Part shown: positions 46,751 to 58,475 of the stretch, one piece after another
Layout of the letters: each line of letters begins with the position of its first letter
How positions within the stretch are numbered: position 1 is the stretch's first letter
Assembly: GCF_008831285.2 (NCBI RefSeq)
Contig: NC_045141.1
Coordinates: forward strand, 10,340,106-10,404,105
Direction of reading: 5' to 3'
Origin: Nymphaea colorata
Lineage: Eukaryota; Streptophyta; Magnoliopsida; Nymphaeales; Nymphaeaceae
Length of the DNA stretch: 64,000 nucleotides
Position numbers and translations under genes: made by a program
Notes under the pieces: model-generated
Database searches by the model: none
Seen by the model: only the letters and a program-made list of their open reading frames with translations
Told to the model about the DNA's origin: nothing

Positions 46751-47660
46751 CTAAGTCACTCACCAGCTGGTTGTCTTTAAGTTACTCCACAATTGCTGGT
46801 CTCCTGTAAATCAATCTCTGCATTCCAATCATTCTGGGTCTAACGTTCCTTTTCAACTTCCAGCTGCCTATGGAGAAACCAAAACTTGTTATCCCCAATT
46901 CTGGTTCTGCTTTTGATATGGGTCTCTCCTTTACTAACTCCTGACATAATGATAGAATATATTAGGCAGCTAGTTATAGCCATGACTACCGTTTACGTTT
47001 CTCCAAAATTCAAAAACTAAGATAAAAATAGAATTTCGTTGGCATTTGCATGGATCAAACATCTATTCTATGGAAATTTAACATTTCAACCAAGTTTGTT
47101 AGATATGCATAGTACCTAGTTTAGAAATATTAGCTCGGTTATGCTGGAACTTTTGAATTCGTGAAAAAACTTTGGGATTAATTTGAGGCAAGTAATGCAT
47201 CCTGTTGCTGCTTGATCAGGACCAAGAAACAAACATTCAGCAGTCGACGGCAGAATCACCATCAAATTTCTCAGAACAAAAGTGAAAGAAATGCTCTCTG
47301 TCATTTGATTGTCTTACCTTCTTAGTCAAAAGCAGAATTTATGTTGCATGAACAGCTTGCTGGGGATTAGGTTCCTTGCATTTGTTAAGCAAAATCAATC
47401 TGTGCAATGGAGAAAGATCAGCAGATTAATGCTGATATTCACAGTGATGTTTGCCAAGAATTGACTCAACCCTCAAAAGCACACAAAAAGAAACAAGCCA
47501 AAACATACAGATACAGGTTAGCAGTTAAACTGCACAAAAAGAGAGATTAATTTCTACGTAAGACTGTTGGAGCCAAAAAGCATATTATTTGACAATAATT
47601 TCTTAGGCGACTTATAGCATAACAAGTGCTCAAAAATTTAATTCACAAGAAAAATAAGAT

Positions 47661-48362
47661 CAACATTACTTACACAAGTTAAAGCACACAAATAAGCAAT
47701 TATTTCACGTAAGACTGTAAAAATATCACAATCATACATACCTGTGGAAGATAAGTAGCTGATGCAAGCCAACAACAAACCAGCATCTAACTCCAAAAAA
47801 AAAAAAATCAAAATATCATTTAAATGTCTTGACATAAGCATCTTAAACATGTTACCCAGGTGAAAGCAGGAACTAGGGGTCGTCTTGTAATCACAACTGG
47901 ATATTATTGTTATACTTATCTGCCATAATATTTAGGACAGATTCATGGAATTTTGTAACATAATATTACACAGCTCTGCCTAATATTTGGGATAGATATA
48001 TGGAACAGTTACATACTGTTATTATTGGCATATGCAGAGCCAAGTTACGATGTACGTACCTTCACCCAGCCCAGTTGGTGGTGAAAAAAAGCCCCGTCAG
48101 AGGTAAGGAGTATTCTTGTACTGTCCGTGTCACCATCTCTCATATCTTTGGCCTAGTAAAGGCTGCTCAAGCCATTATAGTTCCAGGAAAATGATCAAAT
48201 AAGATTATTTTCAGTGCTAAACAAAATCAAGTTAGAAAACATGGAGAATTAACATGAAAAAATAACATGTGAAAGTCTTCGAAAGAGAACATTAGAATTT
48301 GCCATTGAATGGATATGATCAATCATAGCCGAAAGGTCATATAGAGCCAATTCCGACCAAAT
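47661..48362. other. Stretch without gene
   Basis: AT-rich, no coding match. Confidence 0.35.
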
Positions 48363-48785
48363 TAGGCTTGTCATTTGTCAATGTATCTGATTTTAATTGG
48401 ATATCCAACCAAACCAGTTCAAAAAATATCGGATATGGAAAAAATTTAACATCCAATAAAGCAATTGGAGCGGATTCGGGTTTAAGAAATGACATCTGAT
48501 TGGATCCTGATTCAGATTTGGATGTACATATATATCCAACTCAATTCGGATTCAGATTCAGATATGGATTGGATTTAGTTCTAAATAAAAATTTTATACT
48601 CAAATGCTCTTAAATTTTAAAACTGAGCCAAAATTGATTCAAAATTCGAATTCGGATTGTGATATTGGATTTTAGATCCACTGTTTGTAGTTAAATCAGA
48701 ATTTGAATATGGATATGTGAATATCCAAAAAAACAGATATAGTTCAAGATGTATCCTATTTGAATCTGATACATTAACATCCCTA
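48363..48785. mobile_element. GATTCAGATTC-rich MITE-like element (G2) with inverted ends
   Basis: The left end TAGGCTTGTCATTTGTCAAT followed by GTATCTGATTTTAATTGG corresponds to the reverse complement of the right end, TAGGGATGTTAATGTATC then AGATTCAAATAGG. The interior consists of CGGATTCAGATTCAGATATGG steps. TAGGGATG ends suggest hAT-type. Related copies: 1425-1790, 50,100-50,317, 53,871-54,340, 58,747-59,110 and 59,484-59,800. Confidence 0.55.
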
Positions 48786-50099
48786 CTCCCAACCCCAATC
48801 CCAGGACTCCAGAAAGACAATAAATAACAAAAGATACAAACCCCTCAAATTATTCCCTATTGGCCTGCAAGTGTCATACACTGGAGATAGCTAATAAGAA
48901 ACTTTGGTAGATAATCAAAATTAAAAATTCTGATCATATATGTATGTGTGCATGTGTGTGTGTGTGTCTGTGTGTATAGGGCAGATTTTGTATTTAAAAA
49001 ATATCAAATTTTGTATTTAAAAAATAGCAGATTATAAATTTTCAACAAACTCCAGGCAGAGGCTGTTAACAGTAGAAATGCTAGTTGTTTTTGATAAATC
49101 CTATTTCACTTCTTAATTTGCTTAGTAATCAACTGATCAACATTGCTAAAAGCATGTAAATTTAAACAGTTGAAGGAAATAACAGAAGTTTGACAGAAGT
49201 CATTAAGAATGTCATATTTATTCATGCCATCTCTTATTGTTAGATGTCATATGCAAAGTCTGGACGATGTGAAATGTACATGACCTTGAAATTTGACTAT
49301 TGGAAGCTCCAATCTGATCACATTTTGTTTCACTAAAGAAAAAAGACTTCACTGCTGCAAGTAAAATAAGGACTTGTTCGAAAGTGATAAGAAGAGCTGC
49401 GACACTAAATCTAAACTCTGAATTGATAGGCCACCAAAAGTTTCAAGGAAACCCATCAATTTGGAAACTCAGTCATAGTTATAACAGAAAAAAATATTAA
49501 TTATCAAACTTTTTACTTACTAAACTTTCAAAACACCAATTTTTTCAACAATTGCTAATAATGTGACTTTTGGAAAACTTAAGAATGTAGGAAAAGGTCA
49601 AAATTTCGATTTTTCCATGGATTTGCAGGAATTTCCAGATTTTTTTTTTGGGCAAAATATTGTCACAACCAATTTGTTGACCAAAGTTTTCAAATCTCAA
49701 AGACTGATTGAGATGTTCCAATGCCAAAGTTCTTAATTTCTGTCTCCTATATATGGGCCTAGTTGTTTCCAAGTATGAGACGATAAGGGCAACAATCAAG
49801 AACACAAGTTCATCAGGGGAGAAAAACAATAATCCAAACATACTCTGTAAGAGAGACCCCAAAACACAGGAAGCCCTGGTACAGGTTGAGTCTTTCGACT
49901 TCAATGATGGGAACAATATGGATAATGTAGGAAGAAGGAGAAGCGAGTATACAAAAGAATGAGGAATGAAATCATAATCCAAGCGGACCCTGAAACAGAG
50001 CCTCAGATTGTTGATCGCATTCCCAGTCAGCCTTAAGGGAATCAATTTACAAAAAAGCTTGATCACATCCATATGAAGACTATGGTGATCTCCTCTCAT
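48786..50099. other. Stretch without supported gene
   Basis: A (TG)n run lies at about 48,944-48,976. At 49,700-50,100 both strands have long open frames (217 codons on minus, 84 on plus), neither recognised. The minus frame runs into the adjacent G repeat, which argues against a real gene. Confidence 0.3.
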
Positions 50100-50317
50100 A
50101 GCATCAAATCCGTATCTGAATCTAATTGGATATGAATATATCCCAATCCAAATTAAATCCCATCCGATATCATTTTCTAAATCCGAATTTGATCCCATTT
50201 CTAAATCGAATATTAAGTTGTTTTTTTTTCATATCCGATTTTTTTCTAAATGGTTCAGTCAGATATCCAATTCAAATCAGATATCCAATTTCAATCAGAT
50301 ATATTGACATCCCTAGT
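50100..50317 (-). repeat. G-family MITE end (minus orientation)
   Basis: The reverse complement begins TAGGGATGTCAATATATCTG and continues with GGATATCTGATTTGAATTGG steps, matching G2 and G4 ends. Confidence 0.55.
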
Positions 50318-50424
50318 TACATTCAACACCTCAACCGTTCATGGGATTGAATTCAATGACAAAACAAACCCCTTACAAGGACAAATATGTAGATGGATGG
50401 TCCATGCGTTCCCAAGCTTTACTA

Positions 50425-50532
50425 GAAATTCAAAAAAGAAGTGAGCCACGTATTGTGCAAGAAGTTCCATGTTTACCCGAAATTCAAAAAAGAAGTGAGC
50501 CCCGTATTGTGCAAGAAGTTCCATGGACTCTC
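50425..50532 (+). repeat. 54-bp tandem repeat, two units, in frame
   Basis: GAAATTCAAAAAAGAAGTGA starts units at 50,425 and 50,479. They keep one frame open (EIQKRSEPRIVQEVPxLP repeated). The units are nearly identical, so expansion is recent. Coding status unknown. Confidence 0.8.
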
Positions 50533-51072
50533 CATCTCTAGCATAGTTTAGAAAAATGCTTAAATTTTGATGATAATTGAAGATAAGGTGCCGTGTTTTT
50601 TATTTTTTAATTTTAACCAGGCCAAACTAAATCTGTGCATTGCCAAATGCCAACTAAAGAAGCCTGATGTTAGGAGCAATCCATCATCATGGTCCAGTAG
50701 TGCCCACACCAAACCACCAAATTTATTTTATTTCTAATTTAAATATTTATTATTTTTATATATTGGAGGCCGTTAAGACATGAAAAAGTTTTATTAACAG
50801 GTTGGATGCCTACCTCCAGCAGATCCATTTCTTGACAGCAAAAAAGGAATGAGGAGGCTTCTATTTTCACTTGAGCATTGGGATTTAGCCTCCCACTTCT
50901 ATTTACCCGAAAATTCTGTTTACAGAAAAAGATGGAAGACCAACCCGTGCAGTTACAGCATGACTGTCTAATTTCCTTCATTTAGCTGGACCTGTAGTCG
51001 AAACAACATCACCCGAAACATAGAAGCCACAAAAAACACAAGTTAGGACTCCATATCAGTGTTGAATCAGAG
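50533..51072. other. Stretch without gene
   Basis: No recognised coding or repeat family. Confidence 0.35.
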
Positions 51073-51213
51073 CAGTGGTGGAGTCAGAAATTTTTGTCTT
51101 TAAACTTCAACCTTTAAAGAACACTCTTTTAAATTTCAATCTTGAAGGGGCACTCATATGCAAATAAAGTAAATTTTATGGGCCTGTGTGCCTATAACAT
51201 TACTCCGCCACTG
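51073..51213. mobile_element. 141-bp hAT-like MITE with target-site duplication
   Basis: The left end CAGTGGTGGAGT and the right end ACTCCGCCACTG are inverted repeats with one mismatch in 12. Flanks are AATCAGAG (51,065-51,072) and TATCAGAG (51,214-51,221), an 8-bp duplication with one change. Size, ends and duplication length fit a non-autonomous hAT element. Confidence 0.75.
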
Positions 51214-51540
51214 TATCAGAGCCCAATTGGAAGTCTTCTCTTTAATTTTGTAGTCTATTATAGCTTTCATGGATGAATGGTCCCAAAATGCACCTTTGAG
51301 ACACTTTTGTCCAGCATATGAGGGTGTATCTGTGACACTCAACTCTCTTATATTTTTCCATTTTATTTCATTTTTGAAATACTAATACGGGTCTAACCAA
51401 CGTTCTTACGTACGCTAATACCTTGTCCTAGATGGGGAGTCACAGACACCCAATCCAACCCAAACCAATGGATGGAATGGATGGAATTTTTACATTGCGT
51501 TTTTAGAACATCTGGTGTGAACAAACACTCCAGGACCGAC

Positions 51541-51854
51541 TGTTGTTAGAAACTTGGCTCTCTCTCTCTCTCTCTCACTTTCTTAGCACACCAAGAAAAT
51601 CGAATCAGAAGAAAAGAAAGACATAGAAAAAACACACAAAGATTTTAAGTGGTTTGGAGACAACGTTTTCTTAGGTCCATGGCCACCACACAAAGCAGTT
51701 TCCACTATCAGAAAAAAATTACAAAGTACAAGCTAAAACAACATCCTCTTAACCATGAGATTAGAGCAGAACACACAAAATAAAAAATTACATAAATACC
51801 CTTACAAAAGTTAGGGAAGGCTATCAAGTATGGATCAGACTCAACACTCCAACA
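51541..51854 (-). mobile_element. Copia-like solo LTR
   Basis: On the minus strand it runs from TGTTGGAGTGTTGAGTCTGA to GCCAAGTTTCTAACA(ACA), about 311-314 bp, with TG...CA ends and an internal (AG)n run. No internal region or partner LTR adjoins, so it is a solo LTR. Clear 5-bp flanking duplications were not found. A truncated copy lies at 53,163-53,312. Confidence 0.6.
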
Positions 51855-53162
51855 GCAGTCATTGAAGGCATTATGTTTTTAAAAATTTTTGAAGGGGCCA
51901 AAGTGATCCATTCTGAGGTCAGTTGGATGAAGGGAACATCTTATAGGAGAATGATCTCATTATATCCTTTTGAGAAGAAAAGCTTCCATTTCATAAGATG
52001 CAAATTTTTTCATTATTTAACTCCAATTATGACAACCTTCCTCTTCTATTTCTCATCTTACAGCAGACGCTGTTATTTGGAGTAGAGAAACATGCTTCCA
52101 CATATTCTTAATATGAAATAAAAGTGTAGGATATAAAAGGCTCTTTTGGAAGGTACTCTTTGAACTGGGTCTGGAGATGGCATGAAGCCGGTAGCTTTAT
52201 CAGAGGATTATTTGATCACCTGTCTATGGACCGCAATAAATTTCAAAACTTCTCCATCTTTTGGAGAAATCTGCCTTTTTTTTTCACTTACGTAGTGTGC
52301 TTCTATAAAGGGGTACTATTGACTTCTGGTGACTATAATATCTTGTATAATTTGTTCACACGAATTACTTGCAAACATGACTTCCACTCTTCTTTCTCCC
52401 ATGAGGGTGGGAAAATATCATCTTTGTAAAAATAATTGATATCATTGATATTTTTTTTTAATATTGTAACATAAAGCTAGGCTATACTTCTATGCTTAAA
52501 AAAAAAAATCACCAGGTTTCATACTTAATTTGTGTACGTCCTCCTATCCTGTAACATTTACACTTGAAAATATGAAAATTATGAGCACCATAATAATGTA
52601 ATTGATACGGACAATCAAATGGATTCATAAACTTGGCAAGGCTGCCAAAAAAATGTGTGTGCACTAGGAGGCTAGTTCCACCATAAACTGTGTAATCCGT
52701 ATAATCAAACGGTAGTTAGCTGGGCTTTCCAAAGTATGTGAACGCACAATTGGAATGTGTACTTAGAAAATATGAGGATTATGAGTGTCGCAATGGGTCT
52801 AAAGTATTTATCAAATATTTAATGAACAATATAACATCATCAATGCTAGCTCAAATTTTAAAGTATATTATTTTAGTTACCATATAATGCAACAAAAAGC
52901 CCTAGGGTTTGGTAGACCAACTCGGGGCAATGGTTGGTCTACAACTCCAAGTGGCATAGGTTGCAATTTTTTGTGCAAGCTGAAGCAGCTTAAGACCTTG
53001 GAGGCAAAAGGGAAATAAGGGACGTCTCCAACAGGGTTGATGCAGATGGAGGCAAACAATTTCTGTTTAGAATCCTAAGGCATTGATTCTATTTGTCCCT
53101 AAAGGGGAATCTAAATTAATCTGTCAAACTTAAAACTAAGAAGTGAATCATTGAAAAAAAAT
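51855..53162. other. Stretch without gene
   Basis: 51,855-51,905 is shared with 53,313-53,361 ('gcattatgtttttaaaaatt'), so the LTR and its flank were duplicated together. A possible small element near 52,540-52,790 carries two similar motifs, 'ga(t/a)acggacaatcaaat' and 'tccgtataatcaaac'. No coding match. Confidence 0.4.
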
Positions 53163-53312
53163 TGAGCTATTTCCACTATGAGAAAAAAATTGCAAAGTAC
53201 AAGCTCAAACGCTGCACAAAGCTATTTCCACAAAATAAAAAATTACATAAATACCCTTATAGAAATTAGGGAAGGCTATCAAGTATGGATCAGACTCAAC
53301 ACTCCAACAGCT
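53163..53312 (-). repeat. Truncated copy of the Copia solo LTR
   Basis: It matches the TGTTGGAGTGTTGAG end of 51,541-51,854 for ~150 bp, with an internal deletion. The shared flank shows it arose by duplication of the site rather than a second insertion. Confidence 0.65.
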
Positions 53313-53870
53313 GGCTTCAGGCCATTATGTTTTTAAAAATTTTTGAAGGGGCTGAAGTGATTTTCTTTTTCTTTTTCTTGACTGCCAAAGAGTAAGTTAA
53401 TTTACATTTCTCAAAATCTGGGAGGGTACACTGAACTCATGATAACCATGTGAAGGGTATTTTTTTCCCTAATTCTAGGGGCATGTTTTCGTCTTTCTAA
53501 CTTGGGTAATTTGGCACCCGAACCATTGACTTGAATGCTGGGGTTCGGATATTCGATCTATTGACTTAGCATGAGGAAGAACAACTTATGCAAGACAAGT
53601 TCCACACGGACAAATTGTCACCATTCTGAGGTCAGTTCTTCAGTGCATAAATGGTTTACTCAAGTTCAATCAAATCAACTTTATGAAACTCGAACTTGAC
53701 TTGTTTATAATCGCGAGTTTTGAGTTAAGCTTGAGCTTAACAGAGCAAATTTGAGTCCAGCTTCAGTTGGCTTGACTTGTTTTACTGCTCTATCCACATG
53801 ACACACACAAATGCACTCGTCCCCTGTTTATAATGGTGAAACAAGTCAGTTGGAGTGGGGAAGCTTCAAC

Positions 53871-54340
53871 CTAAGGATGTCAATATGTCTGATTTGAATT
53901 GGATGTCCAAGCCAACTGCTCCAAAAACATTTGGATGAAGAAAAGAAATTGACTAATCAACTAAAAAAATCAGATAGGATTTGAAATTAAGAAATGATAT
54001 CCAATAGATTCAGATTCAAATATGCATAAATATCCGATCCGATATGGATTCAGTTATACAAAATGTCCAATTGAATTCAGATTCAGAAACACAAAAATAT
54101 CCGATCAGACCCAGATCGGACTTAGTTTTAAATAATATTCTATATTCAATGCTCTCATATTTTGTAAATCAGTCAAATTCAGTTCAAAATTTTGGATTCA
54201 GATTCAAATATAAAAATAGGATTCAGATCGGATTCAGATCAGATTCTGAACTGAATCCATATCCGATCTGATACTTATGTATATCAGAATCAGAATCCGA
54301 ATCCAGTCGGATGTTATTTCTTAAATCCAAACACATCTAT
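53871..54340 (+). repeat. G-family repeat (G4)
   Basis: It begins AAGGATGTCAATATGTCTGA and consists of CAGATTCAGAT/ATCCGATC steps up to 'cggatgttatttcttaaatc'. The same borders occur at 58,747 in copy B. Confidence 0.6.
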
Positions 54341-54686
54341 TTCTTAATTAGAGATTAATTTTTTTTCATGTCTGTTTTTTTTTTTTTTGGAACGGTTCAA
54401 TTGGACATGCGATCAAGATGGAAAATGACATTAAAAGTCTATCCATCTTAACAAGTGAATGACAAGGCAGTTCCAATTCTTTTGCTTACGTTACATGGAA
54501 AGGCATGATATCCAGATAAAGAGGTAGAAAGAGAGAGAGAACATATTATTTCGTGACAAATTGTCAATGATTTTGCAAAAATTGTCAAAAACAATAAAGG
54601 AATACAGAAAACGTATAAGAGAAAGGGTGGAAGGGGTGGTGAGACTCAAATGAGGAGTTCGAATTGGTAACGCGATGTTGGTCAAG

Positions 54687-55160
54687 CTAATGCACCTGAT
54701 AAGGCTGGGAGACTCCTTTAAGCCAAAACTCCCTTCGAGTGGGATCCGTTAGAGCCACAAAGAAGGGTAACCTTCGCTTGTTGCAGGCCACATCAGCATT
54801 GGGATTGATAACCGCGTCCACCATGGCCTCATATTCCTCTGTCTGAGGCATTATCTTCTTTTCCTCTTCACTTGGCATCACTCCCTAAGGTGTGATTAAT
54901 CCTTGAGTGATCACCTTAGGCCTGCTGACCTGCCCAAATGCAGAAGACACAAACCAATTCCATGAAAACGTCACCGGTATCATAATTTGTTGCGAAGTGT
55001 GAATGGTTATCATGCTTCAGTAGGCATAGTAACAACAGTGTTTTCTTAAGCCATACCTCAAGCTTGTTCCTCTGAGGCATCGACCGCAGCTCCTTCTTCT
55101 GTGCGCAAACTGCAACAACATAGGCGTGAGAATGAATTATTAGAACCACATAGCACATAT
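54687..55160 (-). pseudogene. Unidentified coding-like block (copy A)
   Basis: Minus-strand stretches KLEVWLKKTLLLLCLLKHDN then HSHFATNYDTGDVF, and farther on SEEEKKIMPQTEEYEAMVDA, VINPNADVACNKRRL, PFFVALTDPTRREFW, look like protein. They are conserved at 60,200-60,660. A probable intron or frame break separates them, since a stop (after CVFCIWAGQQA) intervenes. I do not recognise the family. Both copies sit inside repeat blocks, so these may be fragments of a duplicated host gene. Confidence 0.35.
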
Positions 55161-55294
55161 GGTAGTGCAGATATAACTAAGCAAATGCATGCACACTCTA
55201 CCAGCCTCCTATGGAAGAAGTGTTAAAACATGAAAAAAAAAACCTGAAGCATGTATGACGTTGTGGTTCGGCATCTAGATGCCTGTTCATTCTC

Positions 55295-55943
55295 TGATGT
55301 TCTTGAGAGAAGATGGACTCTCAATCTATAGGGTACAGGAGACCGTTTTAGGTATGATAAACACGCAAATCCTGAGTGATAAACAAAGTGTCAAGAAAAA
55401 AGGGATCAGATCTCTTATCAAGATCTGTTATTGTTATGCAGACTACATTTTAAGTGGTTAATGGATTGGGATAGAAATGATAAGAGTAAATCAGCAAAAC
55501 GTGGTTTTACGGATATTCAAAATAAGAATATGCTGAAGACGTTGAGGATCTTGATGTCAATGAAAAGACGAGAATTAAGGAAGACGTTGAGGATCTTGAT
55601 ATCAATAGAAAGACGAAAATTAAGGAAGACGTTGGGGAGATTGACAAAATCGAAATTACGAGAATTACTTAAAAGGGAGACACAGCAGATTTGTTCCGTT
55701 GTAACCTTCCTTTTTGTAGTCCTTCATCCACTCCAAAAATTGTGGATCTTGTAAATGTAAGTGAGAAATGTTTTTTAGTGCTCTCATTTTTTCAAGAAAT
55801 TGTGTATTATCATGATCTTGTATACCAAAAATCTTGTAAGCGATAACCTTCTTTTGTACTATATATATGTTGTTCAAAGAAATCAATATAAACAAGTTCT
55901 CTCCAGCTTTATCTTTCGCGCTTCCTCCGAATAAGTTTTCTCA
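55295..55943 (+). mobile_element. Copia-type LTR (copy A), primer site at 55,944-55,955
   Basis: The most complete version of the LTR (~649 bp), with TATA region ACTATATATATG, AATCAATATAAA and the end TTTTCTCA, followed by TGTTATCAGAGC. It has 'gaagacgttgaggatcttga' steps repeated two to three times around 55,535-55,640 with an open frame of Arg/Lys/Thr-Leu repeats. Confidence 0.65.
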
Positions 55944-56519
55944 TGTTATCAGAGCAAAACGAGAGAGGGAAGTCGACTACTCCCTTCCGTTAACTCCAAA
56001 AAAAAAATCCAAGCTTTTGTAGAGAGGTCCTTCAGACACCTGGAATTGGATAATCTTCTACTCGACAACTAGAATCGCCTGAAGAATCAGCGCGGGCCTT
56101 CCTTTTTGCGGCCTGATACACCTTCATCTCCAGCAAATTATTCCAGAGAACAGTGGGAAAGGAAGTCAGGGAAGGGCACCTTTCTCACTGGATTCTTCCT
56201 GTACTCCGGCAGCAACCCTTATCGCAGGAATTTCTCAGGGTCGACTGAATTTCTCTGCTGTGGATGTCAGTGACGAGCCCATTGCAGATCCTCTTGAATC
56301 ATCTCCAGAAATATCCTCTCGGCAGCTCCTATTCTCATCCTACAGGTTCAGCTAGACAGCAGGTCCTCTCAACCCTTCACTGAGTCACAAACTCAGGCGG
56401 TCATATTTGCTTCTGTTCAAAGGCTTTGGTTTCTTCTCTGATTTAAGATGGCGAAAGAGCCTCTCCAGCGGGGAAAGAGGAAGGAAACATAATTTGGGTA
56501 TATTAGGGAGGAAACAGAA

Positions 56520-57075
56520 TCATCTACACCGACTTGTCATATGAGTATATATTCGCTTTGCAATGGGAGGAAAATTTAATATTACTCACATAGTTGATTT
56601 CTTGAAGAACAATTCCTCCCTCTTCTAATTCCAATTCAACCTTGGATTTTGGATTGAAATCCAATGCTACCTGCACACAGATTCTGAAAGCCCCATCTTG
56701 ACATCAATGAGTATGGATGTCATCTTCCATCGGTTCTCCCTATGCGCTCTGTTAATAGCTTGGAAAGTGCATCGATTCCATCAAAATACTGGCAAATGAG
56801 GAACCCCTAATCCAGATTGGTACTCCCATATTCTGCTCAATCGATAAGGAGCATCTTGGATCCCATCTGCTGGCAACCATGATCTTCCGCGCAGTTTCCA
56901 TTCTCCCCTTCTAAAAGCTACCCTGAGTTCGTCCTCACTGTGAACCCTTCCAAACCAGTCATTTCTTTGCTAGTTTTCATTCCATCCAAACTCCTGAAAA
57001 TTGGTTTTTTAATGGAGGAGAAGGAATCAAACCTGATGAGGAGTCATGGTTCTCCCCTTCAATTCTTTTTGTTAT
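56520..57075 (-). pseudogene. LINE ORF1 (DUF4283) fragment, copy A
   Basis: The minus strand contains VHSEDELRVAFRRGEWKL, WNRCTFQAI, then ICVQVALDFNPKSKVELELE and GIVLQEINYVSNIKFSSHC. Several frame changes interrupt it. The last part is the DUF4283-to-zinc-knuckle linker. Confidence 0.65.
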
Positions 57076-57389
57076 CAATTGAAATCTCCTGCTCTATCTA
57101 CTTGTCATCCACGAGCTGGTTCTCTTCAAGTTACTCCGCAATTGCTGGTCTCCTGTAAATCAATCTCTGCATTCCAATCATTCTGGGTCTAATGTTCCTT
57201 TTCAACTTCCATCTGCCTATGGAGAAACCAAAATTGTTATCCCCCAATTCTGGTTCTGCTTTTGATCTGGTCTCTCCTTTGTTAATTCCTTATCTCTCCT
57301 GACATCATGATAATCTTCAATTCCTTCCACCCATCTTTCTTTGCCACACCCTCTTGAGAAGAAACCACCAATTGATCAACTCTACACCG

Positions 57390-57760
57390 ACTTGTAATGT
57401 GAGTATATATTCGTTTTGCAATGGGAGGAAAATTTAATGTTATTCACATAGTTGATTTCTTGAAGAACAATTCCTTCCTCTTCTAATTCCAATTCAATCA
57501 CGGATTTTGGATTGAAATCCAATGCTACCTGAACACAGATTCTGCAGCCCCATTCTTGACATCGATTGAGTAGGGATGTCATCTTCCATTGGTTCTCCCC
57601 ATAGTTCTCTGGCAATAGATTGGAAAGTGCATCGATTCCATAAAATTACTGGCAAATTAGGAACCCTAATCCAGATTGGCACTTCCATATTCTCCTCAAT
57701 CTATAAGAAGCATCTTGGATCCCATCTGCTGCCAAACATCACTCTTCCACCCAGTTCCAT
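57390..57760 (-). pseudogene. Second LINE ORF1 (DUF4283) fragment, tandem to the first
   Basis: It repeats the 56,520-56,890 segment: VPIWIRVPNLPVILWNRCTF, QSIARELWGEPMEDDIP, then in another frame RICVQVALDFNPKSVIELEL and EEEGIVLQEINYV. It is better preserved than the first copy. Not present in C1, so it arose after or apart from that duplication, or was lost there. Confidence 0.7.
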
Positions 57761-58325
57761 TCTACTCTATGGAAATTTAACAGTTCAACCAAGTATTTGG
57801 TTAAGCATACTACCTAATTTAGAAATGGTTTCACAGTTATGCTGGAACTTTTGAATTCATGAAAGAACTTGGAAATTAATTTGAGGCAAGTAATCACCAC
57901 CAAATTTCTCAAAACAGAAATGAAAGAAATGCTATGTGTCATTTGATTGTGTTACTTGTTAGTCAAAAGCATAATTTATGTTGCACGAACAGCTTGCTGG
58001 GATTAGGCCCCCTACATTTGTTAAGCAAAATCAATCTGTGCAATGGAGAAAGATCAGCAGAGCTGCAATTAATGCTGACATACACAGTGATGTTCGCCAA
58101 GAGTTGACTCAACCCTTCAAAAGCACACAAAAGGAAGCAAACTAAAACCCACAGATACATGTTAGCAGTTAAAATGCACAAAAAGAGAGCTTAATTTCTA
58201 CGTAAGACTCAAGAAGCCAAAAGGCATATATTTGACATTCATTTCTTTGGCGACTTATAGCATAACCAGTACTCAAATATTTAATTTACAAGAAAAATAA
58301 GATCAAAATCACACAATTGATCCAC

Positions 58326-58475
58326 TTGTAGGGCTGTATTCGGGTGGAGTCAAAATTGAGCTCGTTCAGCTTGGCTCAAGCACAAGTTTAGCTATACAAG
58401 GTCAGCTTGAACTCCATTTGATAGACCAAGCCACAGCTCGAGCATGACTCTTTTAAGTTCGTTTCCATTTGACCG
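58326..58475 (+). repeat. GCTCGA-rich dispersed repeat (TAGGGCTGTA end)
   Basis: It starts near TAGGGCTGTATTCGGG and runs through 'gagctcgttcagcttggctc', 'ggtcagcttgaactcc' to 'tttccatttgacc'. It is the reverse complement of 41,640-41,805. It marks the point where the C block homology ends. Confidence 0.6.

Larger units (their letters stand above)
45098..47660 (+). repeat. Segmental repeat block C (copy C1)
   Basis: It matches 55,286-58,305 in order: LTR, primer site, a GC-moderate internal part, antisense LINE ORF1, then 'ctatggaaatttaacatttc' to 'agaaaaataagatcaa'. C1 lacks ~108 bp present in the other copy at 56,620-56,735 and lacks the internal LINE duplication at 57,390-57,760. Because unrelated elements share borders and order in both places, segmental duplication is more likely than independent insertion. 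Confidence 0.8.
53647..56201 (+). repeat. Segmental duplication, copy A (paired with 58,524-61,366)
   Basis: The same succession occurs in both copies: ATAAATGGTTTACTCAAG GCTCGA-type part, G-family repeat, a poly-T/'ggttcaattggacatg' part, an unidentified coding-like block, LTR, primer site, and 'caaattattcca' to 'gattcttcctg'. Copy B carries a ~590-bp insertion in the G part and a shortened LTR. Confidence 0.85.

Noticed and set aside
49545-50198. 217-codon open frame, minus strand
   Set aside because: No recognisable family. It begins within a GATTC-type repeat, and the opposite strand is also open, so it is probably chance.
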